Shown: positions 1-10,975 of the stretch, piece by piece
How the letters are laid out: each line of letters begins with the position of its first letter
Numbering within the stretch: position 1 is the first letter of the stretch
Origin: Prochlorococcus sp. AG-436-C13
GTDB taxonomy: Bacteria > Cyanobacteriota > Cyanobacteriia > PCC-6307 > Cyanobiaceae
Length of the DNA stretch: 64,000 bases
Direction: 5' to 3'
Assembly: GCA_003212695.1 (NCBI GenBank)
Contig: QCPC01000007.1
Coordinates: 17,215-81,214, forward strand
Made by a program: the position numbers and the translations under genes
The notes under the pieces: generated by a model
Databases searched by the model: none
Told to the model about the DNA's origin: nothing
Seen by the model: only the letters and a program-made list of their open reading frames with translations

Positions 1-2
1 CT

Positions 3-731
3 CTAAAAGGTTGGGCTCTTATGGGTGATGCTGTATCTCATGCGGTTATGCCTGGAGTTGTTGTTGCATATGCATTGGGGCTACCTTTTTCCATAGGAGC
101 TTTCGTTTTTGGAGTTGGTTCTGTAGCCTTAATAGGTTTTGTTAAGCAGAAATCAAGAGTTAAAGAAGATACTGTTATAGGACTTGTTTTTACTGGTTTT
201 TTTGCTTTAGGTTTGGTTTTAGTATCAAAGATAAAAAGTAATATTGATCTAATGCATATTCTTTTTGGAAGTCCATTAGGTATCTCAAATTCCGATGTAA
301 ACCAAACTATTGTTATTTGCTTTATCGTGGTAATAATATTAACTATTTTTAGAAGAGATTTAATGCTATATTGTTTTGACGCTACTCATGCTAGATCTAT
401 AGGGATTAATACAGGTATATTGCATTATCTTTTATTGTCTGTATTGTCTTTAGCCGCAGTTGCTGGATTGCAAACTGTAGGTATTATTCTTGTAGTTGCA
501 ATGTTAATAACTCCAGGGGCTACAGCTTATTTACTGACAGATCGTTTTGATAGGATGACCTTATATGCAATTATAAGTAGTATTTTGTCAAGTTTATTAG
601 GAGTATATATTAGTTATTGGTCAGATATAGAAACAGGAGGTTCAATTGTTCTTGTGCAAACAGTATTGTTCCTATTGGCTTTCCTTTTTGCTCCTAGATA
701 TGGAATTTTAAAATTAAATAAATTAAATTAA
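3..731 (+). CDS. Metal (Zn/Mn) ABC transporter permease, ABC-3 family, 5' partial
   Basis: Membrane permease of a ZnuB/MntB-type metal importer that works with an ATPase and a periplasmic metal-binding protein. The reading frame is open to the left edge (LKGWAL before MGDAVSHAVMPG), and that stretch is the conserved ABC-3 N-terminal region, so the true start lies outside the window. Several hydrophobic segments are visible, including one around the conserved LITPGATAYLLTDR stretch near residue 165. Only 2 bases separate its stop from the next gene, so the two are probably co-transcribed. Zinc versus manganese cannot be decided without the missing partners. Confidence 0.9.
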   Translation, partial: LKGWALMGDAVSHAVMPGVVVAYALGLPFSIGAFVFGVGSVALIGFVKQKSRVKEDTVIGLVFTGFFALGLVLVSKIKSNIDLMHILFGSPLGISNSDVNQTIVICFIVVIILTIFRRDLMLYCFDATHARSIGINTGILHYLLLSVLSLAAVAGLQTVGIILVVAMLITPGATAYLLTDRFDRMTLYAIISSILSSLLGVYISYWSDIETGGSIVLVQTVLFLLAFLFAPRYGILKLNKLN

Positions 732-733
732 TT

Positions 734-1930
734 ATGTCGAGCTCAATATCAAATAAAGCCTTGTCTAAAAATACTAATTGGTTTTGGTGGCCTTTATTTC
801 CTCTTTATCCTTATGGTTCTCGAGATACAACTTATTCAGAATTAGTACCAAATTTAGTTTGGAGTTTTGAACAACTGCAAGGTCTTTACTATGTAGCTGT
901 TCCTATCAGAATGGTTGTTTTAAAAGTTCCGAAAGGTTTGATGTTAATTAATCCTTTGCCTCCTACAAGAGATTTGGTTTTAGCTTTAAAAGCCCTACAA
1001 GAAGAGCATGGTCCTATATGTACAATTGTTCTTCCAACAGCATCTGGCTTGGAACATAAAATCGCAATGCCAGCAATGGCAAGAGTTTTCCCTGAATCAA
1101 CCCTTTGGGTTTGCCCTGGGCAATGGAGTTTTCCTTTAAATTTGCCTTTGGCTTGGTTGGGCTTCCCTAGTAAAAGAACTCGCACAATGTTTGCTGATGG
1201 TTTACCACATAAAGGAATTTGTAAATGGATTTCTTTAGGACCTATTGATATTGGTCTAGGAAGATTTCAGGAAATTGCTTGCTATCACAGTGAATCTCAT
1301 TCACTTATTGTCACAGATGCCTTGGTTGGTATTGAAGGGGAACCGCCTAAGTTATTTGATAATGATCCAACACCTCTTTTGTTTCATGCCAGAGATAAAG
1401 GTGATCAACCTCTAAAGGATTCTATTGAAGCTAGAAGAAAAGGCTGGAAAAGACTCGTTTTATTTGCTTCTTATCTCAAGCCTGATCAGCTTAAAATACC
1501 CTCAATTAATGATATTGCAAAAAATTCTTTTAAGCCTGGTTTGCGTACATTAAAAGCTCACTTTGGGATATTTCCTTTTCAATGGGAAAAGGGCTGGGAT
1601 TTATCTGCAAGAGAAATGATTGGCAATAAAGAACCTCTTTTGCAAGTTGCTCCTGTAATTAAAAGATTAGTTTTTCCAAGAGCAAAAGTTGAGTTTCTTA
1701 GGTGGTTAGATGAAATAAAAAACCTTAAAGGAATGAAAACAATTATTCCAGCTCATTTTTCAGCGCCTATAAAGTTTACAAAACGAGAATGCATAAATTT
1801 GAGAAACAGAATAAATTTCTCAGACTGGCTTCCTTCTAAAGGAAACTGGTCATTTTTATACTCAGTTGATAAAAACTTATTAGATAAGGGTGTTGTACCA
1901 CAAAAGCCCTTAGATCCTTTTAAAGATTGA
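734..1930 (+). CDS. DUF4336 domain protein
   Basis: A 398-residue protein matching the DUF4336 family of cyanobacteria and plastid-bearing eukaryotes, recognised from the N-terminal FPLYPYGSRDTTYSELVPN block and the following region (about residues 22-170). The family is thought to share the metallo-beta-lactamase fold, but no HxHxDH metal motif is visible, so a hydrolase function is unproven. It starts 2 bases after the metal permease, which suggests co-transcription but not a shared role. Its last 11 bases overlap the convergent DUF760 gene. Biochemical function unknown. Confidence 0.75.
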   Translation: MSSSISNKALSKNTNWFWWPLFPLYPYGSRDTTYSELVPNLVWSFEQLQGLYYVAVPIRMVVLKVPKGLMLINPLPPTRDLVLALKALQEEHGPICTIVLPTASGLEHKIAMPAMARVFPESTLWVCPGQWSFPLNLPLAWLGFPSKRTRTMFADGLPHKGICKWISLGPIDIGLGRFQEIACYHSESHSLIVTDALVGIEGEPPKLFDNDPTPLLFHARDKGDQPLKDSIEARRKGWKRLVLFASYLKPDQLKIPSINDIAKNSFKPGLRTLKAHFGIFPFQWEKGWDLSAREMIGNKEPLLQVAPVIKRLVFPRAKVEFLRWLDEIKNLKGMKTIIPAHFSAPIKFTKRECINLRNRINFSDWLPSKGNWSFLYSVDKNLLDKGVVPQKPLDPFKD

Positions 1931-2270
1931 TATCTTCAGGTTTTATTGACATCTCTTCATCAGTTAGCAGTGATTCTTCAAGTTCTTTTCTTTGCTCCAT
2001 TTGTCTGAGGAAATATCCTGTCATCATTGCCGATGCAAGGAGATTTGCAAAATGGTCTCTAGAAGAAGTTACTTTTACTTCAAATTGATCTCCTGGAATC
2101 ATTCCTAGAAGACCCTGAACGTTATGCCTAATTATATCTTGTATATCTGTGCTGGCAGATTTGGCTACTCTCTGAAGGACGTCAGGTGATTGTTCTTGAA
2201 GATATTGAATTAAGGCATTGCCTTCATTCCCATCATTGTTTTCTGTAGCAAGAAACTCTGGGTTAAACAT
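1920..2270 (-). CDS. DUF760 family protein
   Basis: A 116-residue soluble protein of the cyanobacterial/plastid DUF760 family. It is recognised from the core LIQYLQEQSPDVLQRVAKSA followed by the LGMIPGDQFEV and MMTGYFLRQME segments. The family has no established enzymatic function in cyanobacteria. The C-terminal third is acidic and glutamate-rich. The start is an ATG giving MFNPEFL, with the conserved core beginning near residue 20. It converges on and overlaps the DUF4336 gene by 11 bases, and lies about 60 bases downstream of lepB on the same strand. Confidence 0.75.
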   Translation of the reverse strand: MFNPEFLATENNDGNEGNALIQYLQEQSPDVLQRVAKSASTDIQDIIRHNVQGLLGMIPGDQFEVKVTSSRDHFANLLASAMMTGYFLRQMEQRKELEESLLTDEEMSIKPEDINL

Positions 2271-2328
2271 CCAATTGAGCCCTACGTATATTAAGACCTT
2301 ATCGCAATAGGGGGTTAGTAGTCATCTT

Positions 2329-2904
2329 TTAAGAGGCGGGGAACCGAATAAATCTAATTTTTTTTATAGGCCAATAGGTTAAAACAGCTGTCCCCACAAT
2401 GTTTTTGATTGGTAATGCACCCCATAAATGAGAGTCAAGACTGTTATTCCTATTGTCACCTAATACCCAGATTGAATTAGCAGGAACAGTAACTAAATCC
2501 ATTTCATATATCATTTCTTCAATAATCCATGGTTCGTATATATGAATATTATTCCTGAATAATTTTCCGTTATGAATCCTTATTGTATCTCCAGGAATTC
2601 CTACAACTCTCTTAATTAGAGCTTGATTGCTTTCATAACCAGCATCTATGAGGGATTTGGGTGGTTTAAAAACAACAATAGATTCTCTTTGAGGAATAGT
2701 GCCAAAGATATTGTTGAGTTTTGGACTTACTTTTTCAATTAACAACCTTTCTCGAATCTGCAATGTAGGCAACATGGAACCTGAAGGAATCCATCTTGGT
2801 TCAATGACTTGCCATCTTAATAAGACTGCGCAAAGAATCCATATGATCAGATTTTTCCAACCACTTGCCTTGTCTTTTGAGTTATTTGTTTTAGGTGATT
2901 CCAT
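2329..2904 (-). CDS. lepB: Signal peptidase I
   Basis: Membrane-bound serine protease that removes signal peptides from Sec- and Tat-exported proteins. One N-terminal membrane segment (about residues 17-33) precedes the catalytic SGSMLPTL motif (Ser43). The Lys of the Ser/Lys dyad is in IKRVVGIPGD (Lys98). The conserved C-terminal GDNRNNSLDSHLWG box is present. At 191 residues it is a normal short cyanobacterial/Gram-positive-type enzyme. It is divergent from menD. Confidence 0.93.
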   Translation of the reverse strand: MESPKTNNSKDKASGWKNLIIWILCAVLLRWQVIEPRWIPSGSMLPTLQIRERLLIEKVSPKLNNIFGTIPQRESIVVFKPPKSLIDAGYESNQALIKRVVGIPGDTIRIHNGKLFRNNIHIYEPWIIEEMIYEMDLVTVPANSIWVLGDNRNNSLDSHLWGALPIKNIVGTAVLTYWPIKKIRFIRFPAS

Positions 2905-2988
2905 TTAATTAATCATTTAAGCTGCCAAAATATTCTTCTTTTTGAGAAGATTAGATAAGTTACTTTTTTTGCACTGTCATTATCACGC

Positions 2989-4743
2989 ATAAATTATTTT
3001 ATTTGCCTTAAGCTTTTATATGCTTTCAAGGAGCAGGGCTTGGAACATATTGTTCTTTGCCCAGGCAGTCGTTCCTCTCCTCTTGCCTTGTCTGTAGCAG
3101 CAATTGCAGATAAATCAGCAATTAAATTCTACACAGCTATTGATGAAAGATCAGCAGCTTTTATGGCCTTAGGGATAGCTGCAGCAACTGGAAATGCATC
3201 AGCTGTTATAACCACTTCTGGCACAGCTGTAGCGAATTTGCTGCCTGCTGCTGTAGAAGCTGATCGGTCTTGTCTCCCGATTATTTTTATTACAGCTGAT
3301 AGACCATTGAGACTTAAAAATTGTGGAGCAAATCAAACAGTTAATCAAGAGGATTTTTTAGTATCAGTTTGTAGAGAAGTAATAGTTGGACCTGAAGAAG
3401 GGATTGATCAATTGATGTCTGATCATTCATTAACTTCAATTGTAAATAAGGCTTGGAGAGGAGCTCATTTGCACCCAGGGCCAGTTCATTTGAATATTCC
3501 TATAGAAGAGCCTCTTCATCCTTCATATGAAGAGCAGAGAGAAGTTTTGTTGGGATGGCAACCGATTACTTATAAACAGGATTTGCTGAGTTCAAATTCT
3601 GTTAACGAGAATTTTGAAAGTGAATTTAGAAATTTCCTTGATTTGGATCCTTATAAGCCTGGTTTGATTGTTGTTGGACCTTGGAGAGGGGCCCCAGAAA
3701 ATTTAGATGGATTTAGTGAAGCATTACAGGAATTTCAATCTTTAACTGGATGGCCAGTTTTTGCAGACCCTTTATCTGGGATTTCTAGTAATCAAAAAGG
3801 ACTTATTGAATTTTGGGAATTATTAATTTCAGTATCACCTAGTTATATATGTGGAGATATACAAGTACTAAGATTAGGCCCTTTATCTTCAAGTAAGAAA
3901 CTAGAAGTTTTTTTGAGAAATATTAGAGGAAAGCAAATTGTTATTACAGAAGGAGAAGAACGCTATTTAGATCCTCTTTTACTTGCAGAACAATATTCTA
4001 GAGGAATGAAATGTTGGCTAAATACTTTTAGAGAAAAATATGATGGATGTTCCTTAATACCTAACAGAGATTGTTTGCAGACTTTAGAAAATTTATATTT
4101 AACAGATAGACAGATTAAGATGTGGTTACAAAATAATCTTAAAGCAGATAGTAATATAAATGAAATAACTTTAGCAATATATTTATTGGATTTCCTCCCC
4201 AGGTCATTGCCATTAATGCTTTCTTCTAGTAGCCCTATAAGAGATTTTCTTACATATTCTGGAAAATCAGCTTTAAGTAGAAGATGTTTTGGTGTTAGAG
4301 GTGCTTCTGGTATTGATGGGAATATATCTTTTGCAATAGGTATATCAATTCCTCTTGGACCACTGGTCTTGGTATGTGGGGATTTAGCTTTTCTTCATGA
4401 TAGTAATTCATTGTTATTATCTCAGCCTAAAAAATACCCTTTAATAATTATATTAATTGACAATAAAGGAGGAGGTATTTTTAAGCAGCTTAATTTAGAT
4501 GATTTATATGTAGGTAATATTGATTCACTCTTTTCAATGCCACAGATTTTTAATGCTTGCGATATTGCCAAGTCACATAATATTCCATTTAGAAAGGTTG
4601 TATCTTTCGATGATTTAGAAAAAGGGATAGCTTGGGCAATGCAATTATATGGTCCGGTTTTGCTACATATTTGCACAAATGCAACTGAAGATAGTTTTTT
4701 AAGAAAGGAAATTGTTAATAATTTAAAGAGGCTTTTGGTTTGA
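2989..4743 (+). CDS. menD: SEPHCHC synthase MenD, non-canonical start
   Basis: ThDP-dependent enzyme that joins 2-oxoglutarate to isochorismate, the committed step to phylloquinone for photosystem I. The CPGSRSSPLALS block, the ThDP-activating Glu in TAIDERSAAF and the cofactor region GDLAFLHDSNSLLL with IDNKGGGIF are all present. The first ATG/GTG/TTG in frame is TTG 3040, which would leave only three residues (M-E-H) before IVLCPGSR. MenD normally has a helix of about 20 residues there, and the in-frame upstream codons encode one (NYFICLKLLYAFKEQGLEH). I therefore extend to ATA 2989; ATT 3001 and CTG 2974 are alternatives. menB follows, as in other picocyanobacteria. Confidence 0.88.
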   Translation: MNYFICLKLLYAFKEQGLEHIVLCPGSRSSPLALSVAAIADKSAIKFYTAIDERSAAFMALGIAAATGNASAVITTSGTAVANLLPAAVEADRSCLPIIFITADRPLRLKNCGANQTVNQEDFLVSVCREVIVGPEEGIDQLMSDHSLTSIVNKAWRGAHLHPGPVHLNIPIEEPLHPSYEEQREVLLGWQPITYKQDLLSSNSVNENFESEFRNFLDLDPYKPGLIVVGPWRGAPENLDGFSEALQEFQSLTGWPVFADPLSGISSNQKGLIEFWELLISVSPSYICGDIQVLRLGPLSSSKKLEVFLRNIRGKQIVITEGEERYLDPLLLAEQYSRGMKCWLNTFREKYDGCSLIPNRDCLQTLENLYLTDRQIKMWLQNNLKADSNINEITLAIYLLDFLPRSLPLMLSSSSPIRDFLTYSGKSALSRRCFGVRGASGIDGNISFAIGISIPLGPLVLVCGDLAFLHDSNSLLLSQPKKYPLIIILIDNKGGGIFKQLNLDDLYVGNIDSLFSMPQIFNACDIAKSHNIPFRKVVSFDDLEKGIAWAMQLYGPVLLHICTNATEDSFLRKEIVNNLKRLLV

Positions 4744-4791
4744 TTATGTGGAATAATATTAGTATGAATATGAATAACAGTTTTAAATAAA

Positions 4792-5670
4792 TTGGATTTT
4801 TCTAGTTCATCAAGAAGAGTTTTACCAGGTAAAATAATCACCTCTTGGACAAGATGGGGAGAATATAAGGATATATTTTTAGATAAAAGTGAAGAAGGTA
4901 TAGCAAGAGTAGCTATAAATAGACCTGATAAGAGAAATGCTTTTAGGCCTCATACCATTACTGAATTATGTAGTGCTTTTACAAGAATACGAGATGCAAA
5001 AGATATCGGAGTTGTTTTATTTACAGGTGTCTCGCCAGCTAAAGATGGGGTTTATTCTTTTTGTGCAGGAGGAGATCAAAGTCTTAGAGGTGATGGAGGG
5101 TATGTAGATGAACAAGGATTACCTCGATTAAATGTTCTTGATTTACAAAGGATTATAAGAAGTCTTCCGAAGGTCGTAATAGCACTTGTTGCTGGTTATG
5201 CAATCGGAGGAGGTCAGGTCTTGCACTTGTTATGTGATTTGAGTTTGGCAGCAGAAAATGCTGTTTTCGGCCAAACAGGACCGAAGGTGGGTAGTTTTGA
5301 TGGAGGTTTTGGCGCTGGATATTTGGCAAGAGTCGTTGGTCAGAGAAAGGCAAGGGAAATATGGTTTTTATGTAGGCAATATGGAGCAGAGGAAGCTCTT
5401 AACTTTGGGCTTGTAAATTCAATTACATCTATTGATGAATTGGAGGCAGAAGGTATTAAATGGGCTAAAGAAATCCTTCAGCATAGTCCTACTGCAATTC
5501 GTTGTCTCAAAGCAGCTTTTAATGCCGAAACTGATGGATTATCAGGAATTCAGGAGTTGGCTGGCCATGCAACGCATCTTTTTTATAAGACACCTGAATC
5601 AATTGAAGGGAAGAATGCTTTCTTACAAAAAAGGAAGCCAGATTTCTCAGAATTTGAATGGTTGCCATAA
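4792..5670 (+). CDS. menB: 1,4-dihydroxy-2-naphthoyl-CoA synthase
   Basis: Crotonase-family enzyme that cyclises o-succinylbenzoyl-CoA in phylloquinone synthesis. The 292-residue product has the crotonase oxyanion-hole segments FCAGGDQ and GYAIGGGQ, followed by the family motif [12 protein letters not shown], which separates MenB from fatty-acid enoyl-CoA hydratases. It probably starts at TTG 4792. The first conserved segment ([19 protein letters not shown]) lies about 20 residues in, so no extension is needed. It follows menD by about 50 bases on the same strand. Confidence 0.93.
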   Translation: MDFSSSSRRVLPGKIITSWTRWGEYKDIFLDKSEEGIARVAINRPDKRNAFRPHTITELCSAFTRIRDAKDIGVVLFTGVSPAKDGVYSFCAGGDQSLRGDGGYVDEQGLPRLNVLDLQRIIRSLPKVVIALVAGYAIGGGQVLHLLCDLSLAAENAVFGQTGPKVGSFDGGFGAGYLARVVGQRKAREIWFLCRQYGAEEALNFGLVNSITSIDELEAEGIKWAKEILQHSPTAIRCLKAAFNAETDGLSGIQELAGHATHLFYKTPESIEGKNAFLQKRKPDFSEFEWLP

Positions 5671-5720
5671 AATATTAGGATTGATTAACTCTTAGAGTTT
5701 TGTTTATTTTGATTTTTTAA

Positions 5721-7181
5721 ATGCGCGTTCTTTTTGCTGCTGCTGAATGCGCACCGATGATTAAGGTCGGTGGTATGGGCGATGTAGTTTCTTCTTTACC
5801 ACCATCTTTAGTGAAACTTGGCCATGATGTTCGTTTAATTATTCCTGGATATAGCAAACTTTGGGGAATGTTAGACATTGCAGAAGAACCAGTTTTTCGT
5901 TCCCAGACAATGGGTTCAGACTTTTCTGTTTATGAGACAAAACATCCAATTCATAACATTCCTTTGTATCTTGTTGGGCATCCTTCTTTTGATCCTGAAA
6001 GGATTTATGGCGGTGATGATGAAGATTGGAGATTTACTTTTTTTGCTAGTGCTACTGCTGAGTTTGCATGGAATTCATGGAAGCCTCAAGTTTTACATTG
6101 CCACGATTGGCATACAGGTATGATTCCTGTATGGATGCATCAAGATCCTGATATAAGCACTGTATTTACTATTCATAATCTTAAGTATCAAGGACCTTGG
6201 CGATGGAAACTAGATCGTATGACCTGGTGTCCCTGGTATATGAGTGGTGACCATACAATGGCAGCAGCGATGTTATATGCAGATAGAGTTAATGCAGTAT
6301 CCCCTACTTATTCAAAGGAAATTAGAACATCAGAATATGGGGAAAGGTTAGAAGGCCTTTTAAATTATATTTCAGGGAAGTTACGTGGAATTCTTAATGG
6401 AATTGATTTAGAGGAATGGGATCCATCCTCTGATAAAGCTCTTCCGGCTAATTTCTCTGTAGGCAATATTTCAGCTCGATTAAAGAACAAGGAAGCTCTT
6501 CAGAAACAGATGGGGCTTGAAGTTAATCCAAATAAATATTTATTAGGAATGGTAGGAAGGCTAGTTAATCAGAAAGGAGTTGATTTGCTACTACAAGTCA
6601 CGCGAAGATTATTGGCTTATACAGATTCACAAATTGTTGTCCTGGGTACAGGTGAACAAGTATTAGAGTCTGCCTTATGGCAACTTGCTATTGAACATCC
6701 TGGAAGATTTGCCGTTTTTCTAACTTATGATGATTATCTTTCTAGGTTGATATATGCCGGTACAGATGCATTCTTAATGCCTAGCCGTTTTGAGCCTTGT
6801 GGAATAAGCCAGATGCTGGCAATGCGTTATGGTTCAATTCCAATTGTTAGGAATGTTGGAGGCTTGGTAGATACTGTTAGTCCTCATAACCCAGTATTGC
6901 AAGCTGGAACGGGTTTTTGTTTTGATAGATTTGAACCAATTGACTTTTATACAGCATTAGTTAGATCGTGGGAAGCCTTTAGACATAAAGATAGTTGGAC
7001 AAAATTACAACAGAGAGCAATGTCTCAGACCTTTAGTTGGGAAAAATCTGCTAAAGACTATGAACAAATGTATATGGAAGTAAGTGGAGCAAAAGAGCCT
7101 TCTCCTGATGTTGATGAGGTTGAAAAGTTTTCGGTAGGACAAGATGCCGACCCTTCTCTGCAGAACAACAAGAAAAAATAG
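5721..7181 (+). CDS. glgA: Glycogen synthase (ADP-glucose), GT5 family
   Basis: Transfers glucose from ADP-glucose to growing alpha-1,4-glucan, storing fixed carbon for the night. The N-terminal [14 protein letters not shown] motif (Lys15) binds ADP-glucose. The catalytic C-terminal block [20 protein letters not shown] is the GT5 signature. At 486 residues it is full length. The last 20 or so residues are acidic then lysine-rich, a species-specific tail. Starts at ATG 5721, about 50 bases after menB. Confidence 0.95.
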   Translation: MRVLFAAAECAPMIKVGGMGDVVSSLPPSLVKLGHDVRLIIPGYSKLWGMLDIAEEPVFRSQTMGSDFSVYETKHPIHNIPLYLVGHPSFDPERIYGGDDEDWRFTFFASATAEFAWNSWKPQVLHCHDWHTGMIPVWMHQDPDISTVFTIHNLKYQGPWRWKLDRMTWCPWYMSGDHTMAAAMLYADRVNAVSPTYSKEIRTSEYGERLEGLLNYISGKLRGILNGIDLEEWDPSSDKALPANFSVGNISARLKNKEALQKQMGLEVNPNKYLLGMVGRLVNQKGVDLLLQVTRRLLAYTDSQIVVLGTGEQVLESALWQLAIEHPGRFAVFLTYDDYLSRLIYAGTDAFLMPSRFEPCGISQMLAMRYGSIPIVRNVGGLVDTVSPHNPVLQAGTGFCFDRFEPIDFYTALVRSWEAFRHKDSWTKLQQRAMSQTFSWEKSAKDYEQMYMEVSGAKEPSPDVDEVEKFSVGQDADPSLQNNKKK

Positions 7182-7232
7182 AAATAATTATTCCTATTTA
7201 TTTATTAATTTACTAAGACTGAATTATCCAAG

Positions 7233-8636
7233 ATGGGAATACGATTAATAGATCTTATAGATATTCTTGGAAAACCAATAAATTCTGGCAATAAAAAACT
7301 TGAGGTCCCATTAGCTAAAATCTCAACAGATAGTAGGAAATTTGAGAAGGGCAGCTTTTTTATTGCTTTAGTTGGAAGTAAATTTGATGGGCATAAATTC
7401 TTAAATGATGTGAGTCTAATTGGTGCTCAAGCGGCTGTTATATCTAAAGAAAGTAGCTTACCAGTCCCTAAGAATTTGCTTCACTGGATAGTTGATGACA
7501 CTATAAAAGCATATCAAGATATAGCATCACTACATCGTCGAACACTTTCAATCCCTGTTATTGCAGTTACTGGTTCAGTAGGAAAGACAACAACTAAAGA
7601 AATGATTCATTCTGCTTTAATGCCTTTAGGTAAAATTACATCAAGTAGTTTAAATAATAATAATGATATTGGAGTTCCACTTACCTTGCTATCTGCAACG
7701 GAAACAGATACAGCGATTGTTGTTGAGATGGGAATGCGTGGATTTGGTCAAATAGAGAGACTTTCAAAATGCGCAAGACCTGATATTGCTGTAATAACAA
7801 ATATAGGGAGTGCACATTTAGCACTATTAGGTAGCCGTAGAAATATTGCTATTGCAAAGTGTGAGATAACTTCTTATTTAAAATCAAGTGGAGTAGTTAT
7901 TATAATGGAAGGAGATGCTTTGCTGGAAGAAGTATTGCTTTCTAAATGGCAAGGTAGAATAATTCGTGTAGGTGTAAAATCAAAAAGAAGTTTTGATTTG
8001 ATCTCAGATCAAAATTTAGCAACAAAGAAGATTGCAAATAATATTGATATGCTAGGAATTCTTGACGAGGACAAGTGGCAATTGTTATATCAAAACAAAT
8101 GCTTTAGATTGCCTGTATCTGGTAGACATAATGCTAAGAATTTCATGTTGGCATTGGCAGTAGCCAATGAACTAAATATTTCTTTTGATTTAATAAACGA
8201 ATTGCAATTACCTGCTTCATTTGGAAGGAATCAATCTTTTATTGTAAAAGGAATAACCATATTAGATGAGACTTATAATGCGTCTCCTGAGTCAGTGTCT
8301 GCTTTGCTTGATTTTTTAAAGACCAAGAAAGGACGCAGATTTGCAGTACTAGGCAATATGTATGAACTTGGCTCAGAAAGTGTTACGTACCATAAAAAAA
8401 TTGTTGAACATGCTGTTCATACAGGACTGACTGGATTAATAGTTTGTGGGAGAGGAGATGAAGTGGATGCTATGGTTTTAGCCGGAATTAATTTAAGTTA
8501 TGTAGAACTGGTTTCTACTCCGGAAGAGGCTTTTGATGTGATAAAAAAATGGTTAAGACCTGGCGATTATCTTTTGCTGAAGGCGAGCAGGAAAGTTGCT
8601 TTGGATAGATTGATACCATTGATTAAAGGTTTGTAG
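7233..8636 (+). CDS. murF: UDP-MurNAc-tripeptide--D-Ala-D-Ala ligase
   Basis: ATP-dependent cytoplasmic ligase that adds D-Ala-D-Ala to UDP-MurNAc-tripeptide, the last soluble step of muropeptide synthesis. The Mur ligase P-loop [11 protein letters not shown] is near residue 113. The central-domain [15 protein letters not shown] segment and the C-terminal domain [13 protein letters not shown] are MurF hallmarks. The 467-residue length is typical. Its 3' end overlaps convergent glmU by 14 bases, leaving no room for separate terminators. Confidence 0.95.
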   Translation: MGIRLIDLIDILGKPINSGNKKLEVPLAKISTDSRKFEKGSFFIALVGSKFDGHKFLNDVSLIGAQAAVISKESSLPVPKNLLHWIVDDTIKAYQDIASLHRRTLSIPVIAVTGSVGKTTTKEMIHSALMPLGKITSSSLNNNNDIGVPLTLLSATETDTAIVVEMGMRGFGQIERLSKCARPDIAVITNIGSAHLALLGSRRNIAIAKCEITSYLKSSGVVIIMEGDALLEEVLLSKWQGRIIRVGVKSKRSFDLISDQNLATKKIANNIDMLGILDEDKWQLLYQNKCFRLPVSGRHNAKNFMLALAVANELNISFDLINELQLPASFGRNQSFIVKGITILDETYNASPESVSALLDFLKTKKGRRFAVLGNMYELGSESVTYHKKIVEHAVHTGLTGLIVCGRGDEVDAMVLAGINLSYVELVSTPEEAFDVIKKWLRPGDYLLLKASRKVALDRLIPLIKGL

Positions 8637-9990
8637 GGTTCTTTTTTTCTTGGCTCCAATTTTCTTTAATTATTTGTTTGGCTCTGCTTATTGCAAGTGA
8701 ATTATTTGGCACTTCTTCTGTAATAGTAGAACCTGCACCAACAGTCGCATTTTTACCTATCTCAACAGGAGCTATAAGAACAGAATTTGAACCAGTACTA
8801 CTGTAATTTCCAATTTTTGTTTTATTTTTATTTTTCCCATCAAAATTTGCTGTGATTGTTCCTGCACCAATATTTACTTTTTCTCCAATAGTGGCGTCTC
8901 CAAGATAGCTTAGGTGATTTGCTTTGGTTCCTTTTCCTAAAATAGAATTCTTAACTTCTACAAAATTTCCTATTTTACACTCATTATTAATATTAGAACC
9001 TGGCCTTATATGAGAATAAGGCCCTATATTTGTAGCTTTACCTATGACAGAGTCTCTTACAACGGAATAAAATATGCATGTATTTTTACCAATCGTAGAA
9101 TCTTGAATAAAACTGTTAGGACCGATCGTGCAATTATCTCCAATTATTGTACGACCCCGTATATGTGTTTCAGGTTCTATAACTACATCAGTTCCAAATT
9201 TACATGTTTCACTAATAGTACAAGTTAATGGTTTTATAAACTGAACTCCTTCTCTCATCCAAAAGTTAATTAGTTTATTCTGAAGCAATTGCTCACATGT
9301 AGATAGTTGTTGCTTGTCGTTAATACCAGTTGTTTCATCAGCACTGGATGCCTCTAGATGTACTGCTTTAGCAAGCTTTTCTATTGCATCAGTAAGATAA
9401 ATCTCCTGTTGTTCATTTTGATTAGATAGGCTTGGTAATATTTGTTTGAGTTTTTGCCAACTAAAGCAATAAACACCAGCGTTTGTAAGTTTGTTCTTTT
9501 TCTCTATTTCAGAACAGTCCCGATCTTCAATTATTTTAGAGACTTTCCCGTTATTATCGCTAAAGATTCTGCCATAACCTTTTGGATCATTCATTCTTGC
9601 TGAAAGTATTGAAACATCAGCATTAGTTTTGTAATGATTAGCAACTAGCTTTTTAATTGTAGTTGTTGTTAGAAGCGGTACATCCCCATTTAAAATAAGT
9701 AGTTCTCCTTTAAATTGATCAAGAGTTGGGATTAGTTGCTGTATTGCGTGGCCTGTCCCTTTTTGAGGTATTTGTCTTACAAATTCAACATTGCTTAGAT
9801 GGTTAATTTTGCTTTTTACTTTATTTGATTCGTGACCAATAATAACGATTGTTCTATCAGGTTTTAGGCCTTCGCAGGTTTTTAATACTCTTTCTATGAG
9901 TGAGAGACCTGCAAGTTCCTGTAAAACCTTCGGAAGGGAACTTTTCATTCTTGTCCCTTTCCCGGCAGCTAATATTGCGATTGCAAGCAT
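8623..9990 (-). CDS. glmU: Bifunctional GlmU (GlcN-1-P acetyltransferase / GlcNAc-1-P uridyltransferase)
   Basis: Makes UDP-GlcNAc for peptidoglycan and lipopolysaccharide. The N-terminal nucleotidyltransferase domain starts with [18 protein letters not shown] (residues 7-24) and includes [11 protein letters not shown]. From about residue 250 a left-handed beta-helix of hexapeptide repeats runs through IRPGSNI and the acetyl-CoA-binding [11 protein letters not shown]. Length 455 residues, full size. Convergent with murF, another cell-wall gene, with overlapping stops. Confidence 0.95.
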   Translation of the reverse strand: MLAIAILAAGKGTRMKSSLPKVLQELAGLSLIERVLKTCEGLKPDRTIVIIGHESNKVKSKINHLSNVEFVRQIPQKGTGHAIQQLIPTLDQFKGELLILNGDVPLLTTTTIKKLVANHYKTNADVSILSARMNDPKGYGRIFSDNNGKVSKIIEDRDCSEIEKKNKLTNAGVYCFSWQKLKQILPSLSNQNEQQEIYLTDAIEKLAKAVHLEASSADETTGINDKQQLSTCEQLLQNKLINFWMREGVQFIKPLTCTISETCKFGTDVVIEPETHIRGRTIIGDNCTIGPNSFIQDSTIGKNTCIFYSVVRDSVIGKATNIGPYSHIRPGSNINNECKIGNFVEVKNSILGKGTKANHLSYLGDATIGEKVNIGAGTITANFDGKNKNKTKIGNYSSTGSNSVLIAPVEIGKNATVGAGSTITEEVPNNSLAISRAKQIIKENWSQEKKNPTNL

Positions 9991-10024
9991 GTAGATTAAA
10001 TCGTTAATTGTGAATCTACTACTT

Positions 10025-10975
10025 TTAATAGTCTTTTGTATGTAACCATTGTCTTTTCCATAAGCTGGTAGATTTTAAATTGCTTTTACTCTGCTCGATA
10101 GTTCTCCTGGAGATTATATCTAATTTAGAAGAATCTCCGGTGGGATCTCTATAAGGAATCGCAGCAATACTTTTTAAATGATCTTCTTCCATTTTGCTCA
10201 AATTAGACCAAAAAATGTTGCTAGCTTCTTGGTTCTTCTTCTCTTTGCTTTTAATACCTAATGTACCGATACTCCAATCTTTATTCATCCTTTCTTGTGG
10301 GAAGATTGTTTTAACATTTAGTCCTGCTCTTTTTAAACTTGCTCTTACCGCAGCAGCTCTTGAATAAGTAATCAATCTACCATTCTTGCTTAGTTTATCT
10401 GACAATTTGTTTAAGAATTCCTCACACCATAACTCTGGACATTGTTGAGGAGAAAATGCATCAAGATATATCAAGTCAAATTTGATATTCTTTGGTAAGA
10501 AATTAATTGTTTTTCTAGCATCTCCCCAGACTAATTTGCAGTCTGCATACTCATTCTTAAATTGATTATCATTCTTAATACTTTCTAATATCGCTAATAT
10601 GTTGTTTGTCCATAAAGATTTATATTTCGAATTCTTTAATGATATTTTAAGAGGAGTCTTATCAATCTCTAACCCCCACCATGATAAATAAATTTCTTCA
10701 TATCTAAGGGCTTCTATAAGAGAAGAGAAATTATATCCCATTCCGAAACACACGTCTAATACTGCAAGCCTTTTTGTTTTTTTGAAACGATGCAGTTCTG
10801 ATGGATAAATGTATTTCTCTAATGATTCTTTTTTTGCTCCAGATAAACTATGAAATAATTCTTTAAAATTAGAACTTCTTAAACTTATAGTTCCGTCTTT
10901 TGTCTCAAAGAACGAAAGGGTATCTGAGTAGTTGTATACACCTGTAGTTCTATGATTTAAGTCTTGTAAGGTCAT
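10025..10975 (-). CDS. MnmC-like (MnmD domain) tRNA methyltransferase
   Basis: SAM-dependent methyltransferase resembling the N-terminal domain of MnmC, which methylates the 5-aminomethyl group of wobble uridine in tRNA. Visible are the SAM motif [14 protein letters not shown], the acidic [10 protein letters not shown] and the family motif [17 protein letters not shown]. There is no FAD oxidase domain, so this is a stand-alone MnmD-type protein. I chose ATG 10975 (MTLQDLNHR), which overlaps aroA by 26 bases; an upstream ATG at 11011 would overlap by 62. The overlap indicates translation coupled to aroA. Confidence 0.8.
   Translation of the reverse strand: MTLQDLNHRTTGVYNYSDTLSFFETKDGTISLRSSNFKELFHSLSGAKKESLEKYIYPSELHRFKKTKRLAVLDVCFGMGYNFSSLIEALRYEEIYLSWWGLEIDKTPLKISLKNSKYKSLWTNNILAILESIKNDNQFKNEYADCKLVWGDARKTINFLPKNIKFDLIYLDAFSPQQCPELWCEEFLNKLSDKLSKNGRLITYSRAAAVRASLKRAGLNVKTIFPQERMNKDWSIGTLGIKSKEKKNQEASNIFWSNLSKMEEDHLKSIAAIPYRDPTGDSSKLDIISRRTIEQSKSNLKSTSLWKRQWLHTKDY

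Noticed and set aside
889..1185. 98-codon minus-strand frame
   Set aside because: Lies wholly opposite the DUF4336 gene and has no recognised domain.
2959..3040. Possible frameshift at the T-run before menD
   Set aside because: The helix-encoding codons are in frame with the rest of menD without any shift; only the start codon is unusual.
4422..4841. 139-codon minus-strand frame opposite the end of menD and start of menB
   Set aside because: It is the shadow of two well-supported genes; no motif or plausible start context.
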